From an uncultured bacterium (GTDB lineage: Bacteria > Hydrogenedentota > Hydrogenedentia > Hydrogenedentales > CAITNO01), in assembly GCA_937923585.1 (NCBI GenBank), contig CALDSM010000420.1:1-9496 (forward strand): a DNA stretch of 9,496 nt, given 5' to 3'. Position numbers and translations under genes: made by a program. This document shows, one piece after another, positions 5,388 to 9,496 of this stretch (position 1 is the first letter of the stretch; every line of letters begins with the position of its first letter). The notes under the pieces are model-generated. The model ran no database searches. It was not told the origin of the DNA and saw only the letters and a list, made by a program, of their open reading frames with translations.

Positions 5388-8300
5388 ATGGCACGGTATC
5401 TTGCGGCGTGCGTGTTCGTAATCCTGATGGTGTCCGGAATGGCCGGCGCGGCGGACCTTCCCCGTCCCGAACATCCCCGGCCCGACATGATGCGGTCGCA
5501 GTGGATGAACCTCAACGGCGAATGGACGTTCGCCGAAACCGATGACGATGCGGTGTCCCTCCTGGGCGATGACGCCGTGTTTCCCGACACGATCATCGTG
5601 CCCTTCTGCCGCGAGAGTGAACTCTCCGGCCTCGCACGGAAGGATTTTGTGCGCAACGTCTGGTACCGGCGCAGCGTGGATGTGCCCGCCGGCTGGTCGG
5701 GCAAGCGCGTGCTGCTGCATGTGGGCGCCTGCGACTGGCGGACCACGGTCTGGGTGAACGGCAAGGCGGCCGGCACGCACACTGGCGGCAGCGCGGCCTT
5801 TGCCTTTGACATTACCCCGCTGCTCAAGCCGGACGGAAACACGGTGGTCATACACGCCTTTGACGACGTGCGTTCGGGCGTGCAGGCCGGGGGCAAGCAG
5901 TCGCCCAAGCCGGAGAGTTTCGGCTGCATGTACACGCGCACCACGGGCATCTGGCAGACCGTGTGGCTGGAGGCCGTGGGCACGTCGTATGTGGACCGGT
6001 TCCGCGTGACGCCCGACCCCGACCGCGCCCGCGCGCGGCTGTGGGTGCATGTGGAGGGCGCATCGGCCGGCATGACGCTGCGCGCCGCGGCCAAGATTGA
6101 CGGCCGCGACGTGGGCAGGGCCGAGGCGGCCGTGGCCGGGGGCCAGGCGGCGCTGGACCTGCCCCTATCGGAGGTGCGGCTGTGGCATCCCGGTTCCCCG
6201 CAGTTATACGACCTGCGCCTGACGCTGGCCGCGGCGGACGGCGCGGAGGTGGACGGATTCGAGAGCTATTTCGGAATGCGCACCGTCACCATCGAGGGCC
6301 GGGCGCTCTTGATTAACAAGCAGCCCGTGTTCCAGCGGACCGTGCTGGATCAGGGCTTCTATCCCGACGGCGTGTGGACGGCGCCCAGCGACGAGGCGCT
6401 CAAGCGCGACATCGAACTGTCCATGGAGGCGGGATTCAACGGCGCGCGCCTGCACCAGAAGGTGTTCGAGCCGCGTTTCCTGTACTGGGCCGACAAACTG
6501 GGCTACCTCGTGTGGGGCGAATTTCCGAACTGGGGGCTGGACTACAAGAACCCCGCGTGCGAACTGCCCGTGGTGAATGAGTGGCGCGAACTCGTGGAGC
6601 GCGACTACAGCCACCCGGCCATTATCGGCTGGTGCCCCTTCAACGAGACGCCGCCCGAGGCGGAGAAACTCCAGAACGTCATCGTGGACTTGACCCATGC
6701 CGTTGACCCGACGCGGCCGGTCATCGAGTCGAGCGGCTACCACCACGGCCACCCCGACCCGGACGTGCTGGACGCCCACGACTACGATCAGAACCCGGAG
6801 TCGTTCAAGGCGCGCTGGGACGCGCAGTGCGGCGCAACCCTGCTGCCCGCGCGCTACACCGGCGGCGCGTCCAAGCCCGTGCCCTTCTTCGTCAGTGAAT
6901 ACGGCGGCATCGGCTGGAGCGTGGAGGAAAAGGGCTGGGGCTACGGCAACACCCCGAAGACGCTCGACGAGTTCTACGCCCGCTACCAGGGGCTGACGGA
7001 CGCACAGCTCGACAACCGGTACCTGTTCGGCTTCTGCTACACGCAGTTGACCAACGTGGAGCAGGAGCAGAACGGCATCTACACGTACGATCGCCAACCC
7101 AAGTTCGACACGGCCCGCATCCGCGCCGTCAACGCCCGCGCGGCCGCCTACGAGCAGTCGCCGCCGGTGGCCGACGCGTCGGCGGAGCTCAACTGGAACG
7201 TGCTGGTGGGCGCCAACCCCGACGGCGACTCGGCCAAACCCTGGAAACACACCAGTGAAGATCCGGGCGAGGGCTGGCAGCAGACCGGTTTTGACGATTC
7301 GGCATGGAAAGAGGGCAGGGGCGGTTTCGGCCGCAAGGAAGGCTGGGAACGGCGGACGCGCACGGTGTGGCGTGATGCGGACATCTGGCTGCGGCAAAGC
7401 TTCACATGCGGCGCGCCGACCTTTGCCACCGCCCAGCTGATCATCCACCACGACAACGCCGTGGAGGTGTTTCTGAACGGGGCGGAGCTCTGGACCGCCG
7501 CTGGCTGGAACGACAACTACCAGGCCTTTGACGTGACAGACAAGGCACGCGAGCTGATAAAGGAGGGCGAGAACGTGATCGCCGTCCACTGCCACCAGGA
7601 CGAGGGCGGGCAGTTCATAGATTTGTCGCTGCTGACCGCCGAGAACGCCACCCCCGAACCGCGCAAGGAGATGACCGTGGAAAAGAAAGTATTCGGAACA
7701 CTGCCCGACGGACGGACGGCCTCCCTCTTTACCCTGACCAACACAACCGGCATGAAGATGTCCGTCACCAACTACGGCTGCATCGTCACCGAACTGTGGG
7801 TCCCGGACAAGGACGGCCAACTGGCCGACGTCACGCTCGGCTTCGACTCGCTTCCTCCCTACATTGACAAGCACCCGTATTTCGGCGCGGTGGTCGGCCG
7901 CGTGGGCAACCGCATCGCCAAGGGCAGGTTCACGCTGGACGGCAAGGAATACACGCTGGCCGTGAACAACGACGAGAACCACCTGCACGGAGGGCTCAAG
8001 GGATTCGACAAGGCGCTGTGGGACGCGGAAGCGGTCCGCCGCGGCGACGCCGTCGGCGTCAAGTTCACCCGCCGCAGTCCCGACGGCGAGGAGGGCTATC
8101 CCGGCAACCTGGACTGTGAGGTGACCTACTGGCTGACCAACAACAACGAGTTTGAACTGGACTACAAGGCGGCAACTGACAAAGCGACGCCGATCAACCT
8201 CACCAACCACGCCTATTTCAACCTGCGCGGCCACAACGCGGGCGAGATTCTGGGCCATGAAATGATGCTCAACGCCTCGCGGTTCACCCCGGTGGACAGC

Positions 8301-8741
8301 ACGCTCATCCCGACCGGCGAACTGCGCCCGGTGGCGGACTCCCCGATGGACTTCACCAAGCCGGAACTCATCGGCGCACGGGTGAACGCTGACGACGAGC
8401 AGATTAAGTTCGGCCTGGGCTACGACCACAACTGGGTGCTCGACAAGGAGAAACCGGGCGACTTGACGCTGGCGGCGCGGGTGCATGAGCCCGAGACGGG
8501 CCGCATCATGGAGGTGTGGACCACCCAGCCGGGTGTCCAGTTCTATTGCGGCAATTTCCTCGACGGCACCAACGTCGGCAAGGGCGGCGCAGTCTACAAT
8601 CACCGCAACGGTTTCTGCCTGGAAACGCAGCATTTTCCCGATTCCGTGAACAAACAGGACAAGGAGGGCTGGCCTTCGGCCGTCCTGCGTCCCGGCGAAA
8701 CGTACTCGCAGAAGACGGTGTACCGGTTCTCAGCCGAATGA
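5388..8741 (+). CDS. Exported GH2 beta-glycosidase fused to aldose 1-epimerase
   Basis: This is an 1117-residue protein starting at ATG 5388, nine bases after GGAG (5375-5378). The signal peptide has a core at CVFVILMVSGMAG and probable cleavage near residue 22. Domains in order: GH2 sugar-binding jelly roll (about 30-190), Ig-like (195-302), GH2 TIM barrel (303-592) with acid/base E420 (PFNETPPE) and nucleophile E504 (VSEYGG), a second galactose-binding-like sandwich (600-757), then a complete aldose 1-epimerase (762-1117). The epimerase has its catalytic set: H867 (HLHGG), H941 (LTNHAYFN), D1013 (GYDHNW) and E1079 (CLETQHFPD), matching H96, H170, D243 and E304 of Lactococcus GalM. The GH2 part should release a beta-linked sugar, probably galactose; the epimerase would convert the beta to the alpha anomer. 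Both would act outside the cytoplasm. ATG 7671 at the domain joint, with AAGGAG directly before it, may be the old start of a separate galM. An in-frame GTG at 5298 lies in the repeat and is rejected as start. Confidence 0.9.
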   Translation: MARYLAACVFVILMVSGMAGAADLPRPEHPRPDMMRSQWMNLNGEWTFAETDDDAVSLLGDDAVFPDTIIVPFCRESELSGLARKDFVRNVWYRRSVDVPAGWSGKRVLLHVGACDWRTTVWVNGKAAGTHTGGSAAFAFDITPLLKPDGNTVVIHAFDDVRSGVQAGGKQSPKPESFGCMYTRTTGIWQTVWLEAVGTSYVDRFRVTPDPDRARARLWVHVEGASAGMTLRAAAKIDGRDVGRAEAAVAGGQAALDLPLSEVRLWHPGSPQLYDLRLTLAAADGAEVDGFESYFGMRTVTIEGRALLINKQPVFQRTVLDQGFYPDGVWTAPSDEALKRDIELSMEAGFNGARLHQKVFEPRFLYWADKLGYLVWGEFPNWGLDYKNPACELPVVNEWRELVERDYSHPAIIGWCPFNETPPEAEKLQNVIVDLTHAVDPTRPVIESSGYHHGHPDPDVLDAHDYDQNPESFKARWDAQCGATLLPARYTGGASKPVPFFVSEYGGIGWSVEEKGWGYGNTPKTLDEFYARYQGLTDAQLDNRYLFGFCYTQLTNVEQEQNGIYTYDRQPKFDTARIRAVNARAAAYEQSPPVADASAELNWNVLVGANPDGDSAKPWKHTSEDPGEGWQQTGFDDSAWKEGRGGFGRKEGWERRTRTVWRDADIWLRQSFTCGAPTFATAQLIIHHDNAVEVFLNGAELWTAAGWNDNYQAFDVTDKARELIKEGENVIAVHCHQDEGGQFIDLSLLTAENATPEPRKEMTVEKKVFGTLPDGRTASLFTLTNTTGMKMSVTNYGCIVTELWVPDKDGQLADVTLGFDSLPPYIDKHPYFGAVVGRVGNRIAKGRFTLDGKEYTLAVNNDENHLHGGLKGFDKALWDAEAVRRGDAVGVKFTRRSPDGEEGYPGNLDCEVTYWLTNNNEFELDYKAATDKATPINLTNHAYFNLRGHNAGEILGHEMMLNASRFTPVDSTLIPTGELRPVADSPMDFTKPELIGARVNADDEQIKFGLGYDHNWVLDKEKPGDLTLAARVHEPETGRIMEVWTTQPGVQFYCGNFLDGTNVGKGGAVYNHRNGFCLETQHFPDSVNKQDKEGWPSAVLRPGETYSQKTVYRFSAE

Positions 8742-8751
8742 GACGCGCAGG

Positions 8752-9496
8752 ATGAATCCTGGCGGCTTTCGGTCCGGTGCTGTTTTGCCGACGGTGATTC
8801 TGGGAATGCTCGCAGCCTCCCTGTGCGCCGCATCCCCGGTCCAGATCGCCGTTCATCCCCCGTATGTGCGCATCGGTGAAACCGCGCGCGTGGACGTGAC
8901 CTGGACGGACAGGCCGCCGGAAGGCGCCAGGATGGAATGCACCGCCTCGGACGGCTCGGTGCGCAAGACAGGCGGCGGCTATGTGTTCACCCCGCCGGAC
9001 ACGGTCGGACGCGCATTTGTGCATTTCGTCGTGCGGGAGGGCGACAAGGTCTGGACCGAAACCGCGGCGCCGGTGCTGGTCTACCGGCAGATTGTGCTGC
9101 TAAAGGCGGATGATTTTTGCGCCGTCCCGCCGGACCGCGCCGAACGCTGGAAACGGTACATCAACGAAGTGGTCGAGCGCCGGGGCATCAAGACTTCGGC
9201 GGGCGTCATCGCGGACCAGGTTGCCGATGCCGGGCCTGAGTTTCGGCGCTGGGTGGGCACCTGGCAGACGGGTGGGCTGGTGGAATTCTTCAACCACGGC
9301 TGCGACCACGCGCGCACGCTGCCCGACAATCCGCTGTCCAAGATTGTGTGGAACATGATGCCGCCGGAAATGGCCCAGGGCAGGAACGGTTTTCCGCCCG
9401 GCACCGTCTATGAATTCCAGGGCGCGCCGCTGGAGGAGCAGCTTGCCCATCTCGCGCGGAGCCAGCAGATCGTGCAGGATGTGTTCGGCATCCGGA
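8752..9496 (+). CDS. Exported polysaccharide-deacetylase-like protein, N-terminal part
   Basis: An open frame from ATG 8752 runs through the window end (248 whole codons). It starts 10 bases after the fusion gene, suggesting one transcript; only a weak AGG precedes the ATG. Residues 9-26 are a signal-peptide core (GAVLPTVILGMLAASLCA). Residues about 29-112 look like an Ig-like beta domain (VHPPYVRIGETARVDVTW). From residue 113 the sequence IVLLKADDF (D120, D121), then VEFFNHGCDH (H182, H186), resembles the metal-binding motifs 1 and 2 of NodB-type polysaccharide deacetylases or the DUF2334-like relatives. These hydrolyse acyl groups from sugars, and some relatives are inactive or act on other substrates. 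FEFQGAPLEEQ-type sequence near residue 223 (YEFQGAPLEEQLAHL) also fits these relatives. The remaining catalytic motifs lie outside the window, so activity cannot be judged. Confidence 0.7.
   Translation, partial: MNPGGFRSGAVLPTVILGMLAASLCAASPVQIAVHPPYVRIGETARVDVTWTDRPPEGARMECTASDGSVRKTGGGYVFTPPDTVGRAFVHFVVREGDKVWTETAAPVLVYRQIVLLKADDFCAVPPDRAERWKRYINEVVERRGIKTSAGVIADQVADAGPEFRRWVGTWQTGGLVEFFNHGCDHARTLPDNPLSKIVWNMMPPEMAQGRNGFPPGTVYEFQGAPLEEQLAHLARSQQIVQDVFGIR

Noticed and set aside
5388..5411. LAAC at residues 5-8 of the fusion protein as a lipoprotein box
   Set aside because: The cysteine comes before the hydrophobic core, not after it, so it cannot be a lipoprotein processing site.
6204..8633. 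Long open frame of 809 codons on the minus strand, antisense to the GH2-epimerase gene
   Set aside because: High GC in third codon positions often leaves the antisense frame open. The predicted protein is Val/Arg/His-rich with no motif, while the plus strand has complete catalytic motifs of two families.
1..9496. CRISPR array, tRNA or rRNA gene, or transposase
   Set aside because: No regularly spaced repeat series, cloverleaf with conserved T-loop, rRNA core sequence or transposase motif was seen on either strand.

Overview
The window is GC-rich DNA that looks like an accessory carbohydrate-use region of a free-living, Gram-negative-type bacterium. The exported glycoside hydrolases of PVC-like domain make-up and the several families of hairpin repeats between genes recall Planctomycetota, Lentisphaerota or Hydrogenedentota. 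That assignment is an impression, because the window has no marker gene.

Layout: positions 1-256 hold no convincing gene, only hairpin-forming repeats. A small two-helix membrane protein lies on the minus strand (257-484, possibly to 535). Everything after it is on the plus strand: (1) an exported 611-residue protein resembling a TIM-barrel glycoside hydrolase with a flavodoxin/amidotransferase-like C-terminal half (691-2526); (2) a GH127 beta-L-arabinofuranosidase-type enzyme with a C-terminal discoidin-like domain (body 2907-5222), whose signal peptide (from ATG 2805) is cut off by an in-frame TAG at 2886; (3) an 1117-residue exported fusion of a GH2 beta-glycosidase and a complete aldose 1-epimerase (5388-8741); (4) 10 bases later, the start of an exported protein with an Ig-like N-terminal region and polysaccharide-deacetylase-like metal motifs, running off the window (8752-9496).

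The catalytic residues of GH127, GH2 and the aldose epimerase can all be read from the sequence. Together the genes suggest stripping of arabinose and galactose from a plant- or algal-type glycan such as arabinogalactan or hydroxyproline-linked glycans, with mutarotation of the released sugar built into the second enzyme. The substrate is inferred. No transporter, SusC/D pair or regulator is visible.

Each of the three spacers in front of the first three plus-strand genes carries a different long inverted repeat, two of them ending only 23 and 46 bases before the start codon. The most notable points are the amber codon separating the GH127 signal peptide from its enzyme, the GH2-aldose epimerase fusion, and the unassigned hydrolase-like protein.
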